A DNA stretch of 64,000 nt from Chryseobacterium sp. FH1 (GTDB lineage Bacteria > Bacteroidota > Bacteroidia > Flavobacteriales > Weeksellaceae). Below the pieces are notes generated by a model that was given only the letters and a program-made list of their open reading frames with translations, had not been told where the DNA came from and ran no database searches. The position numbers and the translations under genes were made by a program. The DNA lies in the NCBI RefSeq assembly GCF_000735135.1, contig NZ_JPLZ01000002.1:62001-126000 (forward strand), read 5' to 3'. This document shows positions 55,073-62,973 of the stretch, one piece after another; within the stretch, counting starts at the first letter, position 1, and each line of letters begins with the position of its first letter.

Positions 55073-56224
55073 AGTGAATTTCTTCTTCAGTTTGTAATAA
55101 TATTTGGGAAACAAATAATAGTAATCACCGTAAATTTTGAAGATTTTATACTTCAACAAATAAGTTTTCATTTTAATAGTCTCAAAACTTGAATCCTTGG
55201 AAGTTTTAAAATGATTGTCCTTCAAGAAATCTTTGAGTTGAGGAGAAATATGCAGAAAAAAGGGACCGACGCCAATGTTTTTTGTCAAGCTTTTATATTT
55301 CTCATAAAAAACATCAATGTAAGTAATCTCTGCCTTGTCAAAAACACTATGAATACTGATTAAAGCTTCGTGAACGATATTAGTTTTGTTCAAAACTACG
55401 AGATTTATTTTTTTTCTCGTAAAAATGATGTTCAGTGGCAAGGTCCCGTTGATACAGACAATATTCTTAGTTCGATTCCAAAGACTTATTTGCTCCCGAA
55501 GTGATAACTTTTCCGGAGAAACAGAGACAAATCCATTTTCTAAGAATTTGTTCTCAATCTCAGACTCGCCAAAATCCTTTATCTTGCTGTCTTTTACTTT
55601 CTTTCTTGATAGATAAATATTTTCATTAATAGGAAAATTGCAATTCTCATAATCAGAACCCGAGATTACTTTGTCGATCAGACGGATGTATTGATCAGAA
55701 TAATGATATTCCGTAGCTGAATAGTCTGGTATGATCACTTTCGAAAAGCGAGTTGGTTTTTCAATTTTTATGATGTTCTCTTTCGGAACACCCAAATAAC
55801 TCATAAATTCTAAGAATACGCCACCGAAATTATCGCCATCCTGACTGATATAAATAATTTTTTGATTGTTGTAATTATCAAGAAGAACCCACATTCTTCC
55901 AATTAATTCTATAATGAAATGTCCCCAATGGCTATAATGATAACCAAACCAAATAACTTCCTCATCTACAAATTCTACTTTCGAATCATCAAAGTCATAA
56001 GCTTTCCCATATTTTAGATAGCCTTCTCTGGATCCTGACTCTTCAACAAAATTATTTTCTTTATCTGAAACACCTCCTGCTCTTCGAATGGCTCCTGAAT
56101 CAAGATATACAAATGGTAAGACAACTGCATCATCCAATTCTAAAATTTTCAGATCAGAATCTAAAACCTTTTTATAGTTGGTTTGATGTAAGATGTTAAT
56201 GTTTGTATATTGTTTTGTTATCAA
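55064..56224 (-). CDS. GT61-like glycosyltransferase (DUF563-like, minus strand)
   Basis: Protein of 386 residues resembling the GT61/DUF563 family: YHYSHWGHFIIELIGRMWVLLDN (about 113-135), then KNIVCINGTLPLNIIFTRK. The reading frame has no Met near the N-terminus; its only upstream start is TTG at 56224, with an in-frame stop three codons further upstream. Third minus-strand singleton in the locus, overlapping the plus-strand GT4 gene by nine bases at the 3' end. Confidence 0.7.
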   Translation of the reverse strand: MITKQYTNINILHQTNYKKVLDSDLKILELDDAVVLPFVYLDSGAIRRAGGVSDKENNFVEESGSREGYLKYGKAYDFDDSKVEFVDEEVIWFGYHYSHWGHFIIELIGRMWVLLDNYNNQKIIYISQDGDNFGGVFLEFMSYLGVPKENIIKIEKPTRFSKVIIPDYSATEYHYSDQYIRLIDKVISGSDYENCNFPINENIYLSRKKVKDSKIKDFGESEIENKFLENGFVSVSPEKLSLREQISLWNRTKNIVCINGTLPLNIIFTRKKINLVVLNKTNIVHEALISIHSVFDKAEITYIDVFYEKYKSLTKNIGVGPFFLHISPQLKDFLKDNHFKTSKDSSFETIKMKTYLLKYKIFKIYGDYYYLFPKYYYKLKKKFTLR

Positions 56225-56333
56225 ATCAGAACTTTAATCTCTAAATTTAAGACGATTTTTTATAAAATAAGTTAATTTTTTTATAAAAAGTAACACTCAA
56301 AGCATTCTATACATAAGATTATTTTAAGATGCT

Positions 56334-56341
56334 TATCTTTG
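56334..56341 (+). promoter_or_regulatory. Promoter-like box before the KAS III-like gene
   Basis: TATCTTTG, exact to TAnnTTTG, 22 bases before the ATG of the 56364 gene, in the divergent gap next to the GT61-like gene. No clear TTTG at the -33 position. Confidence 0.45.
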
Positions 56342-56363
56342 CAAAAATTTACCCAACTCCGAT

Positions 56364-57314
56364 ATGATCAATATTGCAGCAATAGAGTACTATCTGCCAA
56401 AAAACATATTAACCAACGAAGATATTGCAAACGAATTCCCAGAATGGAATGCAGAAAAAATTACAGCAAAGATTGGTGTAGAATCCAGACACGTGGCAGA
56501 CGCTTCGCAGACAGCATTGGATTTGGCTTATGAAGCTTGTGAAAAGCTTTTCCGAACTTATGACAAAAGCAAGATAGATTTCATTCTGTTTTGCACACAA
56601 AGTCCAGATTATTTCCTTCCAACCACAGCTTGTATCTTACAAGATAGACTAGACCTTCCAAAAAATATTGGCGCTTTGGATTTCAATCTTGGATGTTCAG
56701 GATTCGTGTACGGATTGACACTTGCCAAAGGATTGATTTCTATTGGATTAGCTAAAAATATTCTATTAGTAACTTCTGATACTTATACTAAGTTTTTAGA
56801 TAAAAACGACAAGTCCAACAGAAGTATTTTTGGAGATGGCGCAGCAGTTACCATTGTAGAAAAAGACGATTCCAAGGCAGATTTCCAATACGTTGTAGGA
56901 ACAGACGGAGCAGGATACAACAATCTGATTGTAGAAAACGGAGGCGCCAGAAATGCTTCAGAAAAGCCTGTGCTATATATGAAAGGTCCGAAGATTTTCA
57001 CATTTGCAATAGAAAACATTCCAGCTCTGATGAATGATACCCTTGAAAAAAACAAACTAAGATTAGAAGATATTGATCTTTTTGTTTTCCACCAGGCGAG
57101 TTCTTATATGTTGAATTATCTAAAAAACCTTTGTAATATTCCAGACGAGAAATTTTTCTTGGATATGAAAGACATTGGAAATACGGTCTCGGCAAGTATT
57201 CCAATCGCATTGAAATTGGCTCTTGATCAAGGCAAAATAAAAGAAGGTTTCAAAGTGATGGTTGCAGGTTTCGGCGTTGGCTATTCTTGGGGCGCTGGGA
57301 TTTTAGAATTCTAA
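56364..57314 (+). CDS. 3-oxoacyl-ACP synthase III-like enzyme (FabH family)
   Basis: Thiolase-fold condensing enzyme of 316 residues. The catalytic triad is complete: Cys111 in NLGCSGFVYGL, His243 in VFHQASS and Asn273 in DIGNTVSASIP. It would join an acyl-CoA with malonyl-ACP. Its place inside the glycan locus suggests a dedicated acyl group (lipid anchor or acyl decoration), an inference; it may simply be the housekeeping copy. About 96 bases before the next gene. Confidence 0.88.
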   Translation: MINIAAIEYYLPKNILTNEDIANEFPEWNAEKITAKIGVESRHVADASQTALDLAYEACEKLFRTYDKSKIDFILFCTQSPDYFLPTTACILQDRLDLPKNIGALDFNLGCSGFVYGLTLAKGLISIGLAKNILLVTSDTYTKFLDKNDKSNRSIFGDGAAVTIVEKDDSKADFQYVVGTDGAGYNNLIVENGGARNASEKPVLYMKGPKIFTFAIENIPALMNDTLEKNKLRLEDIDLFVFHQASSYMLNYLKNLCNIPDEKFFLDMKDIGNTVSASIPIALKLALDQGKIKEGFKVMVAGFGVGYSWGAGILEF

Positions 57315-57410
57315 GAAAAACTTTAAAATTTGATACAAATGAAGAGAAGAGATTTTCTTCATATTTTTGTTATTTTAGCAAAACCAAATTAAATTCCCTT
57401 CCTTCAGTTA

Positions 57411-58580
57411 ATGGAAGAAAATAAAAAGAAAATCCTTATCAGAATTGGTTCTTTGCGTCACGGTGGCGCAGAAAAAGTTTTGGTGACTTTCCTCAAAAAT
57501 CTTCCGAAAGACAAGTATGAAATTGACTTATTGCTCAATTTATACTCAGGAAAATACCTGACAGATGTTCCGGATTGGATCAATGTGATGTATCTCAACC
57601 GTGGCGAGATGATTACGACCAATCGTCCTAAGGACATTCCGACAAAAATATACCGTGTTGTCTATCAACGACTTTTGAAAAAATACCCAAAAATCCTTTA
57701 CAAGAGAAAACTCAAGAAAAAGCAATACGACATTGAGTTTGCCGCCATTCACGGTTTTATGGATGAAGTCTTGAACAGCCCGTTGAAATCTTCGAAAAAA
57801 CTGATGTGGATCCACAATGATCTCACACAAGTGAGTGGTTACACGCCGGAGAAAATCAGACGTTTTTTCCATTATGACAAAGTGATGGTAATTTCCGAAA
57901 AAATCCAGAAAACGTTTTTGAATCTGGCAAAAACTGAAGCTGAAAAACAGAAAATCGTAAGAATCTACAATCCACTTGACACAGAAGAAATCCTAGTGAA
58001 GTCGGAAGCTGGAAGTCAGAAGCTGGAAGATAATAAGACCGAAACCAAGAACTCGGAGCCTGTATTCATTTCCGTTGGCACCGTTTTTCCTCAAAAGGGA
58101 TTTGACCGATTGTTGAAAGTCCACAAACGACTTTTGAATGGAGGTTTCCCACATAAAGTGCAGATTGTCGGCGATGGATACGATTTCGAAAATGTCAAAA
58201 AATTAAAATCCGAATTGGGCGTCGACGAAACCGCGACAATGCTCGGCTTTACAGACAATCCCTATCCCTATTTCAAATCGGCAGATTTTTATGTTTTAAG
58301 TTCACGATACGAAGGTTATCCAACGGTTTTATTCGAAGCGATTACATTAAAAAAGAACATTATTGCAACCGATGTTTCCGGCGTTACAGAAATGTTGGAA
58401 AATGGAAAATTGGGCTTGATCACAGAAAATTCCGAAGACGGAATCTACGAAGGAATGAAGCTGGCTTTGTCAAATCCCGAACATTTCAAATCTTACCAAG
58501 ACGAACTTCAGAATTACGAAATGCCTTTCAACCTGAAAAATTCTGTGGATAAGATTATGGAAATCATTGATAATTTGTAA
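57411..58580 (+). CDS. Glycosyltransferase, GT4 family, with a repeat-derived insert
   Basis: GT-B enzyme of 389 residues. N-terminal GGAEKVLVTFLKNLPKDKYEI; C-terminal FISVGTVFPQKGFDRLLKV, IVGDGYDFENV, GFTDNPYPYF and RYEGYPTVLFEAITLKKNII. It is a paralogue of the 51888 gene. Codons for about residues 197-208 are built of repeated GAAGCTGGAAGTC units, an in-frame low-complexity insert at the interdomain junction. Confidence 0.85.
   Translation: MEENKKKILIRIGSLRHGGAEKVLVTFLKNLPKDKYEIDLLLNLYSGKYLTDVPDWINVMYLNRGEMITTNRPKDIPTKIYRVVYQRLLKKYPKILYKRKLKKKQYDIEFAAIHGFMDEVLNSPLKSSKKLMWIHNDLTQVSGYTPEKIRRFFHYDKVMVISEKIQKTFLNLAKTEAEKQKIVRIYNPLDTEEILVKSEAGSQKLEDNKTETKNSEPVFISVGTVFPQKGFDRLLKVHKRLLNGGFPHKVQIVGDGYDFENVKKLKSELGVDETATMLGFTDNPYPYFKSADFYVLSSRYEGYPTVLFEAITLKKNIIATDVSGVTEMLENGKLGLITENSEDGIYEGMKLALSNPEHFKSYQDELQNYEMPFNLKNSVDKIMEIIDNL
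57998..58030 (+). repeat. GAAGCTGGAAGTC microrepeat inside a coding region
   Basis: Tandem units GAAGTCGGAAGCTG and GAAGTCAGAAGCTG followed by GAAGA lie in frame in the GT4 gene. I recall similar purine-rich tracts in other flavobacterial intergenic regions; here it lengthens the protein by about 11 residues. Confidence 0.6.
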
Positions 58581-58589
58581 TTTTATCCA

Positions 58590-59141
58590 ATGAGTCATTC
58601 TACCATTCAAAAAGATTTTTACAGAGAAAGCGGGAAATACCTGTCACATTTTCAGATTCTTAAAAAATGTTTCAGCCCAAATCTGCATTATATCTATTGG
58701 CTCAGAAATGCACAGAAATATACCAAATCTTCTCTGATTGGAAAATTATACCGACTCATCCTTCGCCATTATCAAATCAAATATGGTTTTCAAATCTATC
58801 CGGAAACGGAGATTGGAGAAGGCTTTTATCTTGGTCATTGGGGACATTTGGTGATCAATCCGAAAGCAAAAATTGGCAAAAACTGCAACATTGCACAAGG
58901 TGTTACAATCGCTCAGGCAAATCGCGGAAGAAATGAGGGCGTTCCAATCATTGGAAATGAAGTTTGGATTGGCCCAAATGCTGTGATAGTCGGAAAGATA
59001 ACGATTGGAAACAATGTTTTGATAGCACCAAATGCTTATGTAAATACAGACGTTCCAGACAATTCCATCGCATTGGGAAATCCAGCAATAATCAGCCCGA
59101 AACTGAATGCTACTGAGGGTTACATTAATAATAAAGTTTAA
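58590..59141 (+). CDS. Serine acetyltransferase-like hexapeptide acyltransferase
   Basis: Protein of 183 residues with hexapeptide repeats (about 70-165): GEGFYLGHWGHLVINPKAKIGKNCNI, GVTIAQANRG, IGNEVWIGPNAVIVG and IGNNVLIAPNAY. It resembles the CysE-like LbH group used in capsule loci for O-acetylation of sugars or as serine acetyltransferase. Last gene of the locus. No terminator hairpin is clear after it. Confidence 0.82.
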   Translation: MSHSTIQKDFYRESGKYLSHFQILKKCFSPNLHYIYWLRNAQKYTKSSLIGKLYRLILRHYQIKYGFQIYPETEIGEGFYLGHWGHLVINPKAKIGKNCNIAQGVTIAQANRGRNEGVPIIGNEVWIGPNAVIVGKITIGNNVLIAPNAYVNTDVPDNSIALGNPAIISPKLNATEGYINNKV

Positions 59142-59201
59142 ATAATTTTTATTTTTAAAATAGAATATTTATTATTTTCAATATTAAACTTTGTTAAAAT
59201 C

Positions 59202-59233
59202 TTGGTTTTTCTAATTTTTATAGCATATTTTTG
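59202..59233 (+). promoter_or_regulatory. Possible promoter of the carbonic anhydrase operon
   Basis: TTG at 59202-59204, 21-base spacer, TATTTTTG at 59226-59233. The leader to the ATG at 59315 would be about 75 bases. It lies in an AT-rich 173-base gap that holds no gene. Confidence 0.5.
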
Positions 59234-59314
59234 TTTAATTATTGATTTAGTCTATCAAATTCAAAAATAACTTCTTAGAATCAAATAATTATAATTCTGA
59301 AAAACGATTTTATT

Positions 59315-59992
59315 ATGGGAAAATCTTATGAAGCCATTTTTGAAAACAATAGAAAATGGGTTGAGTCAAAACTTGAGCAAAATCCTGAGTATTTTCACGA
59401 CCTTGCCAAGACTCAACATCCGGACTATCTCTACATTGGATGTTCCGACAGCCGCGCAACGGCGGAGGAATTGATGGGCGTAGGGCCAGGCGAAGTTTTT
59501 GTACACAGGAACATTGCCAATGTGGTGAACACTTTGGATATGAGTTCTACCGCAGTGATTCAATATGCTGTGGAACATTTGAAAGTGAAACACATCATCG
59601 TTTGTGGACATTACAACTGTGGTGGCGTAAAAGCCGCAATGACTTCTCAGGATCTTGGACTTTTGAATCCTTGGTTGAGAAATATCAGAGATGTTTACAG
59701 ACTGCATCAGGAAGAATTGGATTCGATTGATGTCAATGATAAATATGATCGCCTTGTAGAACTGAATGTTCAAGAGCAATGCATCAATGTTATAAAGATG
59801 GCTTGTGTGCAAGAACGCTACATCGTGGATGAATATCCTATTGTTCACGGTTGGGTCTTTGACCTTAGAACTGGAAAAATTATAGATTTGGAAATCGATT
59901 TTGAGAAGATCTTGAAGGACATTCAAAAAATCTACAACCTGACAGATTCTGACTGGGTGATGAGCAAAAAGAACAATAAAAATCTTCTATAA
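59315..59992 (+). CDS. Beta-class carbonic anhydrase
   Basis: Interconverts CO2 and bicarbonate. 225 residues. Zinc ligands and the Asp/Arg dyad are all present: Cys43-x-Asp45-x-Arg47 in IGCSDSR, His98 and Cys101 in CGHYNCGG. Cytoplasmic by sequence. First gene of a CA, small secreted protein, SulP, CA cluster; its subtype differs from the second carbonic anhydrase. Confidence 0.95.
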   Translation: MGKSYEAIFENNRKWVESKLEQNPEYFHDLAKTQHPDYLYIGCSDSRATAEELMGVGPGEVFVHRNIANVVNTLDMSSTAVIQYAVEHLKVKHIIVCGHYNCGGVKAAMTSQDLGLLNPWLRNIRDVYRLHQEELDSIDVNDKYDRLVELNVQEQCINVIKMACVQERYIVDEYPIVHGWVFDLRTGKIIDLEIDFEKILKDIQKIYNLTDSDWVMSKKNNKNLL

Positions 59993-60002
59993 GATTTGTT
60001 TT

Positions 60003-60296
60003 ATGAAATATTGGAGTATTATAATGTTAACGGTTTTTCTCAATTTCACAGCGCTTCCAGGAGTGGCCGCGATCTTTGGATGGGAATTGCCGACAACTAA
60101 TGTTATAATGAATGAGGAAGAAACTCACTCCAACACCTTTGTCCTCTACGAAAAAGATATTCCTAAAACGATGAACATCCATGACTTCCTAAAGTTTCAT
60201 GAAGCTGTTCCTCAGAAAAAAACGGCGATCAACTGGGAAGAAGGTTCTTACTACTCTCCATTGCTCAGCATTTTTTCGCCGCCTCCAGAGGCATAA
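60003..60296 (+). CDS. Small secreted or membrane-anchored hypothetical protein
   Basis: Protein of 97 residues with a hydrophobic start (about 1-25) that could be a signal peptide or anchor, then an acidic NEEETHSNTFVLYEKDI middle and the C-terminal LSIFSPPPEA. I recall PPPEA-ended small proteins next to carbonic anhydrases or SulP transporters in flavobacteria, but no function is known. 10 bases after the first carbonic anhydrase. Confidence 0.6.
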   Translation: MKYWSIIMLTVFLNFTALPGVAAIFGWELPTTNVIMNEEETHSNTFVLYEKDIPKTMNIHDFLKFHEAVPQKKTAINWEEGSYYSPLLSIFSPPPEA

Positions 60297-60518
60297 TCTA
60301 AAATCGTTTTTCAATAAAACGTTGCACCTGTTTGCTGTTTCTATTACACAGCAGATCTTACGCTGTATTAAGTCAATCAACTTCTTAAAAGAACATTGGT
60401 ACTCAGTATCAATCACATCTGTGATTCCTGTGTGGAATTTTCGTGTGGCATTTGCCGGTGAAATACGCCAAAAAATGATGCTAATCCTAAGGCAAATCAT
60501 CAATATTTTTAATTTCTT

Positions 60519-62114
60519 ATGAAAAAATCAACATCTTTGTTTGGAGGAATCAAGGAAAATTTCCCTTCCGGTTTGGTCGTATTCCTTGTGGCATTACCAC
60601 TATGTCTCGGGATTGCATTAGCATCCGGAGCACCACCCTTGTCTGGTGTCATTGCAGGGATTGTAGGCGGTATTGTGGTTGGACTTATTAGTAATTCTAA
60701 CATTTCCGTATCTGGTCCAGCGGCAGGACTTACTGCTATCGTTTTGGTGGCTATCACAGATTTAGGGGCATTTGAATTATTTCTTTGTGCTGGTATTATT
60801 GCAGGAGTTTTACAACTAATTCTAGGATTTGTTCGGGCGGGAAGTATCTCAAATTATTTTCCAAATAATGTTATAGAAGGCATGCTCGCTGGTATTGGAA
60901 TCATTATTATTCTGAAGCAAGTTCCACACGCACTTGGTTTTGATAATGATTACGAAGGGAATCAAGCTATTTTCGACAAAGGTATAAATTTCGGGTATTT
61001 TTCAGAATTAGCTGGAGCAATTCACCCTGGAGCTATTGTGGTGACTTTGGTTTCTGTTGGGATATTATTGGCGTGGGATCACTTTTCGGTTCTTAGAAAA
61101 TTAAAATTGTTGCCTGGGGCATTGGTTGCTGTAATTGCAGGAATTTTGTTGAATGAATTTTTCAAAATGTCGGGAAGTTCTTTGGCAATTACCGAGAAGC
61201 ATCTTGTGAATTTACCAGTTCCACAATCACTCGATGACTTCAAAAACATGATCACGTTTCCAGACATCAATGGATTTACAAATCCTAAAGTTTGGATCGT
61301 AGGTGCAACCATCGCAATTGTGGCTTCTATTGAGACTTTGCTTTGTATCGAGGCTTCTGACAGATTGGACGTCCGAAGAAGAATCACAGATACCAATCTG
61401 GAATTGAAGGCCCAAGGCATTGGTAACCTCATCAGCTCTTTCATTGGTGGATTGCCGATGACTTCTGTGGTTGTGCGAAGTTCCGCCAACGCCAATGCAG
61501 GTGCCACATCTAAAATTTCAGCGATCATTCACGGGGTTCTGTTGTTGATCTGCGTATTGACTATTCCAATAGTTCTCAATATGATTCCACTTGCAACACT
61601 TGCCGCTGTATTGATTTTAGTTGGATACAAATTGGCTAAGCCTGCAACATTCAAACATTTCTGGCACAATGGTAAATATCAGTTCATCCCATTTGTAGCA
61701 ACTGTAGTCGCTGTAGTGGCGACGGATTTGCTAAAAGGTGTTGGGATTGGGTTGGTGATTTCGATTTTCTACATTTTGCAAGGGAATATGAAGCGTGCTT
61801 ATTATCTAAGCAGAGAAACTTTGGATGATGCAGATGAGATCACAATCAAATTGGCAGAAGAAGTGTCTTTCTTAAACAAAGCAGCCATCAAAAAAACATT
61901 GAAAAACGTAAAATCCGGATCTAAAGTAATCATTGATGCGCAAACGACTTCTTACATCACAACAGATGTTCTGGAAATGATACAGGATTTTGCCAACGTA
62001 CGAGCGAAAGAAGAAGACATCGATGTAGAATTGATCGGATTCCGAACGTCTTACAAAGATTATGCTGATGATCAAGACTCTCACGTGGTCATCAATCACA
62101 AAAGGGCAATGTAA
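60519..62114 (+). CDS. SulP-family anion transporter (probable bicarbonate)
   Basis: Inner-membrane protein of 531 residues with about 12 hydrophobic segments. It has the SulP N-terminal LVVFLVALPLCLGIALASGAPPLSGVIAGIVGG and IASNSNISVSGPAAGLTAIV-type stretches. The C-terminal part (about 430-531) resembles a STAS domain (VIIDAQTTSYITTDVLEMIQDF). Between two carbonic anhydrases it is most likely a bicarbonate transporter; sulfate is the family alternative. Confidence 0.9.
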   Translation: MKKSTSLFGGIKENFPSGLVVFLVALPLCLGIALASGAPPLSGVIAGIVGGIVVGLISNSNISVSGPAAGLTAIVLVAITDLGAFELFLCAGIIAGVLQLILGFVRAGSISNYFPNNVIEGMLAGIGIIIILKQVPHALGFDNDYEGNQAIFDKGINFGYFSELAGAIHPGAIVVTLVSVGILLAWDHFSVLRKLKLLPGALVAVIAGILLNEFFKMSGSSLAITEKHLVNLPVPQSLDDFKNMITFPDINGFTNPKVWIVGATIAIVASIETLLCIEASDRLDVRRRITDTNLELKAQGIGNLISSFIGGLPMTSVVVRSSANANAGATSKISAIIHGVLLLICVLTIPIVLNMIPLATLAAVLILVGYKLAKPATFKHFWHNGKYQFIPFVATVVAVVATDLLKGVGIGLVISIFYILQGNMKRAYYLSRETLDDADEITIKLAEEVSFLNKAAIKKTLKNVKSGSKVIIDAQTTSYITTDVLEMIQDFANVRAKEEDIDVELIGFRTSYKDYADDQDSHVVINHKRAM

Positions 62115-62195
62115 TAAATTTATTGCGATTAGCTTTTGGCTTCTTGCTTATTAACAAAGTCATTAAACATTTAATACAATTATAAATCAAAAAAT

Positions 62196-62831
62196 ATGAA
62201 AGCACATACATTAGAAACACAAACGACCATCACACCTGCAAAAGCTTTGGAAATCCTACAAGAGGGAAATCAAAGATTTGTGAACAATCTCAAAGCAAAT
62301 AGAGATCTCCTTTCTCAGGTAAATGATACGCGTGCAGGACAATGGCCATTTGCTGTAGTTTTGAGCTGTATCGACAGCCGTACTTCTGCTGAATTGATTT
62401 TCGACCAAGGTCTGGGCGATATCTTCAGTGTCAGAATTGCCGGTAATTTTGTGAATCAGGATATTCTTGGTTCTATGGAATTTGGTTGCAACGTTGCTGG
62501 TTCCAAACTTGTTGTAGTTTTGGGTCACACAAAATGTGGCGCTCTGAAAGGAGGCTTGGACGCTGCCGCAATCCAAGGAATGGGAATGGAAAACCTGAAC
62601 CATTTGATTGGTCATTTTGATCACATCATCAATGATATCATTGCAGATGGCGAAGATCGCTCTTCCAAAAACGAAGATCTTTTGGAAAGACTGAATCAGC
62701 AGAACGTTAAAAACGCGATCGAGGATATTCGCAAAAACAGCACAACTCTTAAAAGCCTTGAAGATGAAGGCAAAATCAAAATCGTAGGTGCAAATTACGA
62801 TGTTGAGACGGGCGTTGTAACTTGGTTATAA
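62196..62831 (+). CDS. Beta-class carbonic anhydrase (second)
   Basis: 211 residues. Catalytic ligands: Cys58-x-Asp60-x-Arg62 in LSCIDSR, then His111 and Cys114 in GHTKCGALKGG. Longer N-terminus and different loop pattern than the first carbonic anhydrase (SIRTSAELIF, RIAGNFVNQDI). It lies 81 bases after the SulP stop. A terminator follows. Confidence 0.94.
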   Translation: MKAHTLETQTTITPAKALEILQEGNQRFVNNLKANRDLLSQVNDTRAGQWPFAVVLSCIDSRTSAELIFDQGLGDIFSVRIAGNFVNQDILGSMEFGCNVAGSKLVVVLGHTKCGALKGGLDAAAIQGMGMENLNHLIGHFDHIINDIIADGEDRSSKNEDLLERLNQQNVKNAIEDIRKNSTTLKSLEDEGKIKIVGANYDVETGVVTWL

Positions 62832-62863
62832 AAACATTTTTTTTCATACAATTAATTAGGTTC

Positions 62864-62900
62864 GTAGGCCGGGTAATTTATTTTATCCGGCTTACTTATT
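62864..62900 (+). terminator. Terminator after the second carbonic anhydrase
   Basis: Eleven-base stem GTAGGCCGGGT (62864-62874) / ATCCGGCTTAC (62885-62895), with two G-U pairs, an AT-rich loop and a T-rich tail. Confidence 0.65.
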
Positions 62901-62928
62901 TCTTATTTTGAAAATCTGAAAATTAATT

Positions 62929-62958
62929 TTTGTGGATAGGATTGTTTGATTATCTTTG
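62929..62958 (+). promoter_or_regulatory. Promoter of the T9SS protein gene
   Basis: TTTG at 62929-62932, 18-base spacer, TATCTTTG at 62951-62958: a good match to the Bacteroidota consensus. The ATG lies 15 bases beyond the -7 box. Confidence 0.7.
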
Positions 62959-62973
62959 CAAAAACATACATTG

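Noticed and set aside
59142-59200. AT-rich inverted repeat after the last acyltransferase as a terminator
   Set aside because: The possible arms are almost all A and T with no GC-rich stem, so they are not convincing.
59366-59926. Minus-strand open frame of 186 codons inside the first carbonic anhydrase gene
   Set aside because: Antisense shadow; the plus-strand frame has all carbonic anhydrase active-site residues.
60199-60522. Plus-strand open frame of 107 codons between the small secreted protein and SulP
   Set aside because: It overlaps the better-supported secreted protein in another frame and the product has no recognisable features; the gap 60297-60518 is treated as non-coding.
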